Origin: Amphiura filiformis
Taxonomy: Eukaryota; Echinodermata; Ophiuroidea; Amphilepidida; Amphiuridae
Direction of reading: 5' to 3'
Assembly (NCBI RefSeq): GCF_039555335.1
Contig: NC_092641.1
Location: forward strand, 29,882,848-29,946,847
DNA: 64,000 bases
Positions 13,301-23,850 of the stretch are shown here, one piece after another (position 1 is the first letter of the stretch; every line of letters starts with the position of its first letter). The notes beneath the pieces are model-generated. The model had not been told where the DNA came from, made no database searches, and saw only the letters and a program-made list of their open reading frames with translations. The position numbers and the translations under genes were made by a program.

Positions 13301-16191
13301 TACTGTATAGAAGGAAATATTTTCCGAACTCAAATTTAAAATTTAAATTCACATACTAAGTGTTCTTAGGGTAATTTTTAACCTTAATGTTGCGTTCATT
13401 CCACAATAATTTTAAGGATGTGTAGGCCCTACTATTTTTAAGACTTGTAAAAAGCTGGAAATATCTAAATTGTCATATTAAACGCCAGCTATGGCAACAC
13501 CCATATGGCTTAGAAATAACACTGACCATCCCAGATGATCAAATTGAATATGAAATTAACTTTCTTTCTAAAAAGATATGTTCCGTATGAAGGTGAAGTT
13601 TCATTTTCATATCTTTTAACTTAGGGCGAGACTTGTGTTGAATTTTGAAAAAATAGGAAAATATCTGGCAACACTGTATAAACTGATGTTTTACCCCCCC
13701 CCCCAGATCAAAATAACTTTTTCATAAGGCCAATGTATCATCTCAACATGACGAGGTCGATGTTTCTTTCTTTATTATAGAAATGCAATTTGGTATTTTT
13801 ATGACTTGTAAAAAGTTGAAAATATCCACACCTCACAATTAAACCCCAATTATGGCAACACCCATGTGGTTTATCTGGCAACACTGTATAAACTGATGTC
13901 TTACCCCGCCCCAGATCAAAATAACTTTTTCATAAGGCCAATGTATCATCTCAACATGACGAGGTCGATGTTTCTTTCTTTATTATAGAAATGCATTTTG
14001 GTATTTTTATAACTTTTAAAAAGTTGAAAATATCCACAAATCACAATAAAACCCCAATTATGGCAACACCCATGTGGTTTAGAACAACACTGACCATTAT
14101 AACTGATCAAATTTGATATGAATAAAAACTCTCTTTCTAATAAATGTTCCTTGAAAGGATGATGTTTCATTTTCACATCATTTAACTTAAGGTGAGATTT
14201 GTGTTGAATATCGAAAAATAGGAAAATGTCTGGCAACACTGTATATACAGATGTGTTTTCCCCAAGCTCAAATGTAACTTTTTCATAAGACCAATGTATC
14301 ATCTCAACATGCTGTGGTCGATGTTGAAATCGGAACACTACCATATGGTTTATGAGCTATACAAAGTTGGTATATTTTCATACTTTGAAAAAATTGAAAA
14401 ACACCCCTATTTCAAATAAATGGTATAACCCACCCTGACATCTGGTGATTATTTTTATACTTTCATTGCGGCATCTAAGGTTTGACCTATTCATACCTTA
14501 TAAAGAAAAAATCATATTTATATTGTGTATATTAGTAACACTGGCTTCAAAACTTGACAATTTGACTGCTGAAAAATTCAAAAATTGTGAAAATAGGCCT
14601 AAAATTGAAATTTGCCTGTTACCATGGCAACGGGGATATTTTTCCGAAATTTATCCCATGTGTGTTAGTTTGAGGTCAAGGTCCATCAAATATGAAAGTA
14701 TAAAGAAAATCTATTTTTGACCGTGGCAATTATATTCTCAAAAATAACAGATAGTTCCTCTTAATGCTCAGAGCCCCTAATGCCAGTCATTTTGTCATTT
14801 CCCTTTATTGAAATACTTAACAGTTCATTGCGCACAAAAACAACAAAGGCGAAATCGGAAATATGCCACGTTCTAAAACAATTCATCAGATAAAAACCCA
14901 TTGTTTGAAATGAAGCTTTTTCTATTGCAATTAACTGTTTGCACCCATTGTGAAAATCCCGTTCGCCACATGTTCAAATGCCTCCAAAACCTGAAATAAA
15001 TAATATAATACAATATTAATTTTGTTGAATAAGTTCATCGGATTTGTGGATTTAAACGAAGTGAATTTTTACTCACTACAATATCACATCGGAGGACTTC
15101 ACATCGGAGGACTTCATCGGGTATGACTGATATGGTCATCTGATCCACTTTCTCGGGATCCGGTGTTGCTTAGTCAGGGCCGTCACTAGACCATTTTCTC
15201 AGCATGCTCAGGGGGTGTCGAGGAATAAATTTTACTGATATAAGGCGGGATTCACCTTTTGCTGGCCCCTGGACACCATTGCCAAACCTGGCTCTTCGGA
15301 TAGAAGACACCCCTCCCCCACAACTGTAACCCAAGTTTTTGTCCAAGCTGTCCCCAGAATTCCATTACAAGGAAAAGGCCACGAAAACATGATAAAGTGC
15401 GCGCGAAAATTGTCTTCAAATCGTCACACTGATCTGCTACTAAAGGAACATTTTTTTTCAGTTAAGTTTTTTTTTAAAGTTTGATAAATAAACTGGTAAC
15501 TTATTAATTTGCGCTCTGTGTTTTTATATTTTACAGGAGGTTGATGATATTGTGGCTTACAATCATCTGGCTTATACCATTCTCAGTTGACGTTTTACCT
15601 CAGCTTCTTTGGGAAGGACAGTTGTTTGGATATGACAACAAATACGGCGCATGTATACCAAAAACGTCTCATCCTAAGATAGAATTATACAAAGGCATTA
15701 TGTTCCTCGTCACATTCCCGCTACCTTTTGTCATTATTGTCGCATCGATGGTGGTTATTGTAGTCAACCTTAAACGCCACTCTAATGATCTTGTCACGGG
15801 TAAAACCAAAATTCGGAATTCCAACACGACTAATGCATCGACCTCTAATACAACAGTACCAGTACCAGTTTCGTCTGTTTCAGTTGCTATTAAGGATAAC
15901 GCAACAAAATTGCGTCTACAACGTCGACAAATCCAGATCACCAAAAACATGATGGTGGTAGTGGGAGTTTTCTTCGCCTGCATAGGTCCAACCCTTTTAA
16001 TGGTTGTGATCCCAGACACAGCCCCTGCTTTACCCTATCTTACGGTGATTACGTACTTCAATAGTTGTATAAATCCTATAATTTATGCAAAACATCCGAA
16101 CTTTCGTGAGATATTTGTGCACATTCTCAAAAGAAGATGGGCTGATATTCCCGAAAAGACTCGTTTGTTAGATCTCATAATCACTCGTTGA
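1133..16191 (+). CDS. Rhodopsin-class (family A) orphan G-protein coupled receptor, 5'-truncated by window
   Basis: Join of 1133-1352 and 15537-16191 (about 291 residues); the N-terminus and TM1 lie upstream of the window. Seen directly: TM2 with NLSIADLLVC, a Cys before TM3 (DWLCS) and its ECL2 partner (YGACIP), TM4 Trp (WLTIIW), a Ser/Thr/Asn/Val-rich ICL3, TM6 with FFACIGP, TM7 with NPIIY and a short helix-8 FREIF before the tail. The TM3 end reads TRA where family members usually have D/E-R-Y. Splicing is consistent: AG of the first exon plus G of the second makes Arg. Family placement (TRE1/moody, GPR84 or melatonin-like invertebrate receptors) is by general resemblance; ligand unknown. 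Expected role: plasma-membrane receptor signalling through heterotrimeric G proteins. Candidate AATAAA poly(A) signals lie at 16666 and 16949. Confidence 0.88.
1353..3497. other. GPCR intron, no feature recognised
   Basis: AT-rich intronic DNA; no conserved coding exon, RNA gene or clear repeat seen. Short ORFs here lack splice sites or protein-like composition. Confidence 0.5.
4347..5446. repeat. 1.1 kb tandem direct repeat, unit 1
   Basis: Unit of 1100 bp opening at CTCGCGGTTTGGC, near-identical to the next unit; the few differences include a 2-bp AT step near 4471 and scattered single bases. Preceded by a C-run. Confidence 0.9.
5447..6544. repeat. 1.1 kb tandem direct repeat, unit 2
   Basis: Unit of 1098 bp, opening with the same CTCGCGG word and closing at another CTCGCGG (6545), so the word marks both junctions. 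About 99 percent like unit 1 by eye. Confidence 0.9.
6851..7212. other. GPCR intron spacer, nothing recognised
   Basis: No gene or repeat I can support between two transposable elements. Confidence 0.4.
7221..7576. mobile_element. hAT-type MITE with perfect 8-bp target duplication
   Basis: Ends CAGGGCCGGATTTA and TAAATCCGGCCTTG form terminal inverted repeats with one mismatch, flanked on both sides by GCTGAGAG (7213-7220 and 7577-7584). CAG-starting TIRs and 8-bp duplications are the hallmark of hAT elements. The interior repeats a GCGCGCTTCGCGCGC palindrome twice about 80 bp apart. No transposase, so non-autonomous. Confidence 0.88.
7585..8967. other. GPCR intron spacer
   Basis: No exon seen. 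8270-8530 is more GC-rich, with CG-containing words (GCTCGCGCATC, CGCGTACG), possibly an old element, but I find no inverted ends. Confidence 0.4.
8968..9519. mobile_element. MITE with ATATGTGACC terminal inverted repeats
   Basis: Left end ATATGTGACCATGCA with CGCTCGTAAAGTCGG; right end is its inverse, CCGACTTTACGAGCG then GGATGGTCACATAT. About 45 bp of TIR; about 550 bp in all; no transposase. Confidence 0.78.
9924..14757. mobile_element. 4.8 kb foldback element
   Basis: Arms 9924-11200 and 13262-14757 are inverted copies; about 70 residues of the same translated frame appear on + at 10343 and on - at 14344, differing by one residue. Ends align at ATCTGTTATTTT / AAAATAACAGAT. The arms are built of imperfect units of about 350 bp (GGTCAGTGTTGTTC..CACATGGGTGTTGCC at 10591, 10941, 11455, 11811). 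The right arm has an extra 209-bp tandem duplication at 13664-14080. The loop holds a separate palindromic MITE (11889-12478). This architecture resembles foldback/TU-type elements known from Drosophila and sea urchin. No transposase seen. Confidence 0.85.
11889..12478. mobile_element. TTAA-ended palindromic MITE, copy 3 (near full length)
   Basis: Both outer arms are present: GAGAGCACATCAGACATAT at the left and ATGTCTGATGTGCTCTC at the right, ending CCCCTTAA; the left TTAA has decayed to ATAA. Nested inside the loop of the 4.8 kb foldback. Confidence 0.82.
14758..15536. other. GPCR intron 3' end
   Basis: No repeat or exon recognised, apart from a 14-bp tandem CACATCGGAGGACTT pair near 15090. 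Confidence 0.4.
15537..16191 (+). CDS. GPCR last coding exon: TM4 to C-terminus
   Basis: The acceptor is TTTTACAG ending at 15536. The first base completes an Arg codon from the upstream exon, and the frame then runs open through TM4, ECL2, TM5, a low-complexity ICL3, TM6, TM7 (NPIIY) and a short basic tail to TGA at 16189-16191. The minus-strand ORF in the same place is a shadow. Confidence 0.92.
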
Positions 16192-16347
16192 ACGGTTTGA
16201 TTTATCTTTGAAAGCATTTTATGCTTATTGTAAACGTGCATCATTGAAAAACGCAAACTTGCATATCAATTATCTCAACATCTCCGGCAATATTTATCAT
16301 AAATTAATCAGTATTTCTGACTCAAAAGCAGGCATACGTAGCCTATG

Positions 16348-16355
16348 TCATCATT

Positions 16356-16448
<93 letters not shown>

Positions 16449-16476
16449 GTCATCATCACCACCACCACCACCATTA
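16348..16476. repeat. (ATC)n microsatellite after the GPCR stop
   Basis: About 30 pure CAT/ATC triplets with degenerate flanks, about 160 bp after the stop codon, probably in the 3'UTR. It produces spurious poly-His and poly-Asp frames on the two strands. Confidence 0.95.
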
Positions 16477-17324
16477 TCGCCATTATCATTATAATTTTTC
16501 ATTGTCGTCATCATCATCATCTCCGTCATGGCCTACACCACATTTCGCCATACTGCATTTTAGAAACGCTTGCTGTTAAAATAAGAAAAATTTTAATTGT
16601 AATTATTGCACAGGTCACGGCGACCCTGTGACCTTTCCGGAAAAAGCCGAGTGGCAGGTTTTTCAAATAAATATTTTCTGTGTAAAAACTGTACCATCAG
16701 ATAGGTAATGTAATATATGAATATTAACTGTACATCTATCACAACAATTTTTGATAACAACTTGCGTCACAATTGATCTAGTATAGAAGGTAGAGAATTT
16801 ATTTCAATCTTATATACGCCATTTTGTTTTTGGAATTAAGTGAACATTAATTATGTCAAAACTGTAATTTTTTAATGTAATTTTCACATTAGACACGACA
16901 AAAGATTACTGTTTTGTTGTTATGATAATCTAATCTTTTGATTTCGTAAATAAAATTAGGGGTCTAATGTGGATTTAGGATGCAAACTGGAACAATCCAA
17001 TGCCTTGTCAAAAGCATTTGCTTCAAAATGGAGTTCGGATGCACTTCGTAATACAACTTCCGCCACTGTGGGAAACCACATGCACAGCAGAGCACGTGGG
17101 CCGATATCAAAATCGATTTTATGTATTGTGTATGTAGGCCTATTCATAGGACCCTCGTATTAATTGTCTCTATGCGCTTGAGAATTTAACAATATAAATA
17201 ATGGTAGCTTTATTATAATACACATTAATGTTTTAAGCAGATACAATTCCAAAATAATGATGTAGTAATGAAGTTGCGATTTATTAATATTATATGTTTA
17301 AATTTTCACGATGACACTATCAAG
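16477..17324. other. GPCR 3' flank
   Basis: Candidate poly(A) signals AATAAA at 16666 and 16949; otherwise nothing recognised. Confidence 0.4.
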
Positions 17325-17413
17325 TCCTTCGTGGTCGAGCGGTCTAAGGCGCTGGTCATATGGTATACGTGATAGCGGCGCAGTGCAGCGTGGGTTCGAG
17401 CCCCGCCTCTGCC
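17325..17413 (+). tRNA. tRNA-like sequence (Leu/Ser-like), probably pseudogene or SINE head
   Basis: Has an A-box-like TGGTCGAGCGGTCTAAGGC and a B-box GGTTCGAGCCC, a pairable T-arm (GTGGG/CCCGC) and a D-arm as in type II tRNAs, followed by a T8 run at 17430-17437 suitable as a Pol III stop. Against a working tRNA: the ends (TCCTTCG and CTCTGCC) do not pair into an acceptor stem and no regular anticodon stem is visible; the middle instead folds as CGCT..AGCG. No clear poly-A or LINE-like tail follows. Confidence 0.5.
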
Positions 17414-17939
17414 TAATTAAATTTCCTTCTTTTTTTAAATTTCATATTATGTTAGGGAAATGTGGCTGGGAGAATGTATGTATGGCGAAGAGTGGTGTGG
17501 TCATGGCCATGGTTTAACTATTCAATGAAGTAATTAATTTTCTGGGGCGAGGCGCGCGATAATTTGCAATTTTAACGTTCAAATGGGTCGAAATTTGTGA
17601 TAAATTTGGCCTAAAACCGGGCAAAAGAAGATGAATGTTACAACTTTTGCTCAATTTTGTCCTGGTATTTCTAGCCAGGGGCAACTTGGGGGGGGGGGGA
17701 CATGCCCGCCCTCAGTCGGTACGGGTCTGCCAAGTATAAATTAATAAAAGAATGAGTAGCGTTAATTTTGTTGATAGCAAGTTTGTAACGAGCAACTTAT
17801 AAAGACGCATCTTAGTCTTTAAAGGAAAAGTGCAGGTCAAACAATACTATTAATAATAATGCTTCCGTTTTGTTCTGTACAATAGACGGCTTTCAATAAA
17901 TATTACGATTCATCATTGTTGGAAAGGACTGATTTCCGA

Positions 17940-18260
17940 TTCAAAATAGATCTCTTCGAAATAAATCATCTTTGGCCTTGGCATAATCGATATTACGCTC
18001 TGAAAAGGTGTAAAAACAGTAGCATTAAGGGTAGACGAGTTTTGCTGGTCGAAGCAGCCAAACAATTTTAGAATCTAAATCAATATATTATTGAAAAATT
18101 GTTGTTAATGACTTATGTACGTTTTACAAAAGTGATGTTGTTTCAGCCCTTTTTACAACATAACTCAAGAACTACAGGCCCTTCAAAAGTATATCTGCAA
18201 TATTTGAATTCTTCTACACGTTCGCTATGAAATGATCAATGCAATTTTTGCCAAAACTCA
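17940..18260. repeat. Dispersed repeat related to 50050-50330
   Basis: Shares blocks, in the same sense, with 50050-50330: ATATTATTGA near a TGTTGTTAATGA/TTCATTAACAACA word, ACGTTTTACAAAA / TTTTGTAAAACGT, TGTTGTTTCA / TGAAACAACA and ACATAACTCAAGAACTACAGG / CCTGTGGTTCTCGAGTTATGT, i.e. inverted relative to that locus. Its own ends are not defined. Confidence 0.55.
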
Positions 18261-18854
18261 CTACCATTTGCAAGATGCTGTGAACTACCAAATTATAACA
18301 GTTTAATACATTTTGCTAACCTTAAGGCTTAATATAATTTAATTATTATGGCCTTATAATTATATCAATTACGTATATCAGAAAAAAATGGCACGTTTGT
18401 AGATTAAAAACAATATTGTGCATATCCGCTCACCTTGAAAGACTACGTTATTTTACGTTTGAAAAACAAAACAAAAAACAGGGGCTTTTAGAATGATATG
18501 GCCTTATCCATCACTTAAATTGAGCAAGATTACGCATTGCTTCAATTTAAATCATTGTATTGCGTTACGCTCCGGATTTAATAAAAATAAGAAGTTTGTT
18601 TACTACTCTATTCGATGAACTATTATAAATACTGTCATGTCAAAAAACCCTTTTTTTTTACAAAATATATTGTTCTGTTTACTCGATAAAAGTTAGAAGA
18701 ATCCTAATCATTTTAATATAATATTTGGGGTTCCAAAAGACTGGCATGTATAAATGGGGAGTAAAAATTTGTCGGCATGTCGAAAGGGGTGGTAGCAAAT
18801 ATTTGCTGGCATGTGGGAAAAGGGGCAAGCTGTTTTTAGAAGATCATTTTGAAA

Positions 18855-18985
18855 ATGTACCTTTTCTTTCTTCATTTCTTTACTTCTTTATTTCCTTCTG
18901 TCTTTACTTCTTTCTTTTCTTCTTTTTTGCTTCTTTATCACTCTTTCTTTCTCACTTGCTTGCTTTCTCGATTTCTGCCTTTCTT
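18855..18985. repeat. Pyrimidine-rich CTTT tract
   Basis: Long run of TTTCTTC/TTTACTTC words; it creates a false Phe/Leu/Ser-rich frame. Confidence 0.85.
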
Positions 18986-19429
18986 TGCATTTTGATCCTT
19001 CTCGACTTCTTGAAACAATTTGATAACGTAGATGCACTTTCTTCTTGGTAAGGTATATTAAATCATTACAAGAAATTCATTATGAAGCACTTAATTTGCA
19101 TCGCGTTTCGCTAATTTTGCAATTAGGCAGAAATATCGCCCTGTCTCCTTACCGGACCTCTAGGTCAAATGACAGAATCGTTTCGGGTTTTTTTCCGCGC
19201 CCATATAATCACAATTAGCCATAGGAACTCACACTTAGCAGACTAAAAATTCAGCTTGCAAATTGCCCTTCATAATTACATCGCATGGCAGGATATAATT
19301 ATTAGTATTATATAATAAGTTCGTTTAAGGAATTTGGATTTTGAGGAGCACGTTGGCACGTACAAACGGTCGTTGGTGATGGTTGAAATGTGCCCCTCTG
19401 ACAGAAAACGAATGACAAAATTGGGAATT

Positions 19430-20470
19430 CAATTTCTTATTTATTCTATTAAAAATTAAAAAATAGTGAGGATCATTTTCATCACTTGTTAAGTATTCTA
19501 TTAAATGTATTTATTAAATTTTCTATTTCTTATGTATTGTATTAAAAAATGAGGAAACATTTTAAAATTATTGTCATCACTTAGTTAATTTTCAATATCT
19601 TATGTATTGAATTATCTATATCTTATGTATTCTATTGAATTATCTATATCTTATGTATTCTATTGAATTATCTATATCTTATGTATTATATTGAATTATC
19701 TATATCTTATGTATTCTATTGAATTATCTATTTCTTATGTATTATATTAAAAAAATATAAAAATCTGTATATAATTTTCATCACTGAGTTAAGTTTTCAA
19801 TATGTTATGTATTCTATTGAATTATCTAATTCTTATGTATTCTATTGAATTATCTATTTCTTATGTATTCTATTGAATTATCTATTTCTTATTTATTCTA
19901 TTGAATTATCTATTTCTTATGTATTCTATTGAATTATCTATTTCTTATGTATTCTATTGAATTATCTGTTTCTTATGTATTCTATTTAAAAATTTAAAAT
20001 TTGTGAGGATACTTTTCATCACTTAGTTAAATTGTCAATAGTTTATGTATTCTATTGAATTATCTATTTCTTATGTATAATAAATAAATAAATAAATAAA
20101 TAGGAAATTTATGAAGATCGTTTTCATCACTTTGTTAAATTTTCAATTTCTTATGTATTCTATTAAATTTTTAATTTCTTATTTATTCACTTAAATTTTC
20201 TATTTCTCGTGTATACTATTAAAAAATTGTGAGGATAATTAGTTTCATCACCAAGTTAAAATTTCAATATCTTATGTATTCTATTGAATCATCTATATCT
20301 TATGTATTATATTGAATTATCTATTTCTTATGTATTCTATTGAATTATCGATTTCTTATGTATTCTATTGAATTATCGATTTCTTATGTACTCTATTAAA
20401 TAAATAAGAAATTTGTGAGAATCGTTTTTATCACTTTGTTGAATTTTCTATTTCTAATGCTTGCTATTAA
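19430..20470. repeat. AT-rich 28-bp minisatellite
   Basis: Roughly 1 kb of imperfect units built on TATTCTATTGAATTATC plus TATTTCTTATG. It is interrupted several times by a longer higher-order spacer containing TTTTCATCACTTAGTTAA, so two levels of periodicity are visible. A short TAAA run lies at 20079-20102. Confidence 0.92.
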
Positions 20471-20479
20471 TTTTAAATT

Positions 20480-21088
20480 TTATATGAATTTTATTAATTT
20501 TTTTAACCGAATTCAATCACTAATTTTCAACGACATGTGGCGTACCCAAACACAAATAGATGTCCACTATTGTGGTCTTCTAACTAGATAATATATAACA
20601 TGTGATTTTGTAGTGCACACCTTTGTTTCAGATGGACATTTTATTTTGAAAGGTCGTATATGAAATTTAACAAGCAATACAGATACACCATTACCAAGAA
20701 AAGTGTTGCTTTAGGTATAAAATTAAGCGAAACGACATCTGGCAGAAAATGACAGTCTAGAAACACTTAATATGTTAATTAGGCAGAAATTATGCATATC
20801 AAATATCATAAAATCATGTTTCTGTCAATAATAACATTTATACTCATTATTTCCACTCTTTATATGCAATAAACATATTACATTATTCAGAAATTAGTTT
20901 TTATCTGGAAATTCCTTAAATATCGCCCCTTGAAAACAATATAATACATAAGAAATACATTACGTATATTAGTACTTTGTTCCCTTCTGAACCAAATGTC
21001 CGATTTGATTCAAATAAAAAGCCCAAACTTTATAGATTTGTTTATATTAATTTAAGATGTTCGCAAACAAATCCAAATAAAGGTGATG
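20480..21088. other. Intergenic spacer
   Basis: No gene or clear repeat. Confidence 0.4.
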
Positions 21089-21600
21089 TTAACATACCTC
21101 AATAACGTTTCGTGCTGTAACACAGCACTTTCTCAAATTGAATGACCAGCTTTGACCTTTGACGTCGGCTGCTTCCTGTTGGTAGCTGACGTAGGTGGCG
21201 CTGTCAATAACTGATCATAGATGTGCGGAAGGAAGTAGTTCCCACAATCTCTGTTGAGAGTATTAGCCTGCCCCCTCTTCCTTATCCATATTGATTCTTT
21301 GATGTGTCTCCTTTTTCTGTTAGTTTCAATGTCTCTTATTTTGGCTTCGTCCCAGCCTGTCACATGATTGTCCTCGGCGACATGGTCCGTGAGAGCGGAT
21401 TTCTTAGGGGCACTTGCGACAGATGTTTTTCTTTGGGCCCTGGTATATGGTTTTTCTAATTCCAGGTCCGATTCAATTTTATGTTCTTTCATTCTTATAC
21501 CGAAAAGTTTGGAAGTCTCGCCGATATAGGATTTTGGGCACCTATGCAGGGAATTTCGTACACGCAATCTGCTGTTGTTTTGGTATCCCGTTTATCTTTA
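21089..21600 (-). mobile_element. Penelope-like retroelement 3' fragment with GIY-YIG endonuclease
   Basis: The minus-strand frame 21567-21133 reads CPKSYIGETSKLFGIRMKEH, then SALTDHVAEDNHVTGWDEAK, a basic RKRRHIKESIWIRK and a final LNRDCGNYFLPHIYDQLL. This is the YIG..R..E layout of the GIY-YIG endonuclease domain at the C-terminus of Penelope-like elements. Upstream the frame shifts by one base after VYEIPC, and the reverse transcriptase is absent, so this is a dead 5'-truncated copy. After the stop comes a GAAA-containing stem-loop (21106-21136). Confidence 0.85.
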
Positions 21601-21919
21601 TTTGGATTTGTTTGAGAACATCTTAATATAATTTTAATGGACAATCTTGATGAATCTATTTGCGGGTCTATAGATTTTAATTTAGAAAAAACCTAAAATG
21701 ACCCTTATTTCACAAAACACTACTTCAACACCCCCCCCCTTTTTTTTTATTTTTAAAGACAAACAAATAATGCACACTCTGTTGTAAAATTAAACGAAAT
21801 ATTGCAAATAGTATACGTTGGGGATTTTACACTAATGATTTAAAATCCAGTGATGATTTTTCTTCAAATCATAAGTACAAGTGTGCAGCAGCTGAATCCG
21901 ACATTGCTAGAAATCAACA

Positions 21920-22108
21920 GTTGAAGACCTGAGCGCAAGAAGACCGCAAATCCACTTGCCCCCTCAACATGTATACACTAAAGTTACGTATAGTTTCTTA
22001 GGGTTTTATAATGTTTAATACATGTTCCAGGGTGAAAACTTGAGTATATAGGCCTACATGTTGAGAGGCCAAGAGGACTTACGGTCTTCCTGTCTTCAGG
22101 TCTTCAGT
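21920..22108. mobile_element. GAAGACC palindromic MITE, copy 1
   Basis: Left TTGAAGACCTGAGCGCAAGA, with CCCTCAACATGTATA inward; the right arm is the inverse, ACATGTTGAGAGGCC .. TCTTCAGGTCTTCA. Shared with 26970 and 32054. Confidence 0.8.
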
Positions 22109-22802
22109 TTGTCCATTTTACAGTTTGGTCTTTAACATTAGAGTTCTTGTACATGTGTCACACGGAGCCGTCTGTAGCAATGCATCTTGCTGCCCTCGTC
22201 TTCAATACATTACATACTGAGCAATTGTTACATAATCATTTCTAATCCTACAAATGAATGCTCTTGTATTAATCTGTACTGTACAGGTATTTGGATATAA
22301 CATTCTATTCAGTTGTCTAAAAAGTGGCACTAAAGGGTTTTTATACATTTTTGTTTAGTGAAGCAGATCTCTGGATTGCTAAAATCAGAATAAATGAAAC
22401 AAATGGTATTTAAAAGCTATGACTGCTCCCTTTACGTTGATGTAAGCATCATGTCACAACAGTGTTCTCTAATTGCCAATGATGGCGCATTCCACTTGCA
22501 CATTTTTTTTGAGACAGGCTTGTATAACGGCTTGATGTGCAATGACTTGATTCAGATGTTATTGCCTATTACTCGTTTGATTGTTTACTGAAATAGTAAC
22601 TTGGGCTTTAAACAACTAGAAACCTGAGCCCTAGGTGACTTGACTCAACTCAAGTTTCGAATTTGGTGACTCTATTACAAGTCTGATAAGGTGAGTATCC
22701 TTTCAAGGGGGCTGTTTCAGAAAAATAGGACAAGTCCCAATTTCGACGTAGTTAACAACGATAAATTAATATGATGTTCATGTCTACGTTGTGGTTTATG
22801 CT
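22109..22802. other. Intergenic spacer
   Basis: Nothing recognised. Confidence 0.4.
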
Positions 22803-23353
22803 TCTGTCACACTACACCGAATAGGTCTTCCGTATAAGAAACGGATGGTATTTTAGTAAATCCGTTGTTGTTCGTCAATGATCGTTTTATGTTCTTTTTA
22901 TGTCCTGCTATCATCCGCCAAATGCGTTTCGTGTTAGGTGATGTTCGTTAAGTCCGTCGGCATGCACAAAACTTGAAACGGAGTGCACCGAATACACATG
23001 TTCGGTATTTATCCGATGTGTGTTCGTATGGTGCTGAATATTGCCGGAGTTTGTTCGCTCTCCTTTCGTTCATGTTCGTTCTTTGTTCGTTGCACGGGCC
23101 CGTGTTCGTTGCAAATACGTTCCTGTGAGGCCTTCACCACCGGATAGCATATTTTTGGATTCGGTGATGTACGTTGACCCAGACCGTGTTAGTGTCACAC
23201 TACACCGGATCGGTCTTCCGTATAAGAAACGGGTGGTATTTTAGCAAATCCGTTAGTGTTCGTCAATGTTCGTTTTATGTTCTTCATATGTCCTGCTATT
23301 ATCCGCCAAATGCGTTTCGTGTTAGGTGATGTTTGTTTAGTCCGTCGACAATA

Positions 23354-23389
23354 CGTTTCAAGTTTTGTGCATGCACAAAACTTGAAACG
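23354..23389. repeat. 36-bp perfect palindrome
   Basis: Self-complementary about GTGCATGCAC with no spacer. The counterpart unit at about 22968 retains only the right half. Confidence 0.95.
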
Positions 23390-23599
23390 GAATGTGCCGA
23401 ATACACATGTTCGGAAGTTGTCCGATGTGTGTTCGTACAGTTCTGTATATACCCTGGGTTTGTTCGTTATTCTTTCGTTTATATACCGCAGGTGTTTGCA
23501 AGGTTTCGCAGGCGCTTGTGCCGGATGTAGGCCTATGGCGAACATGTGCATCAATCATGGGGGAGGGGGATTTTCTGAAGGGTGTGTGACGCAATATCA

Positions 23600-23850
23600 T
23601 ATTTCCCCAGTACTTTAGTGACTGACAAGTAGAAAAAAGGGGAAAGGAGAAAAAAGAAAAGAAAGTGAGAAAAATTGAAGAGAGAAGAGAAGAGAAAAGT
23701 TAAATTGCACTTTTTTAATAGGCCTATGCATGTAAGTAGTATTGAGCATGTTGAGGAGGGCACTTTCTGAAGGGTAGAGGACGCAATATCAAATTCCTAC
23801 CAGTTTTAGTGATTGACCAGAAAGAAAAAAGAAGAGAAAACATGGAAAAG
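23600..23850. repeat. Duplicated purine-rich segment
   Basis: GACGCAATATCA..CAGT..TTTAGTGA followed by an AGAAAAGAG tract occurs twice (about 23588 and 23782), an imperfect direct repeat of about 190 bp. Confidence 0.7.

Noticed and set aside
10343..14344. Similar 70-residue frames on opposite strands
   Set aside because: They are the two arms of one foldback; the frames decay in the other units, so they are not a gene.
16208..16579. Poly-His (+) and poly-Asp (-) open frames
   Set aside because: Translations of the (ATC)n microsatellite; no splice or start context.
19430..20470. CRISPR-like array of spaced repeats
   Set aside because: Eukaryotic AT-rich minisatellite; the spacers are degenerate versions of the repeat, with no cas genes.
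23041..23763. Seven overlapping short frames on both strands
   Set aside because: Overlapping shadows over TIR-element DNA; none has codon or domain support.
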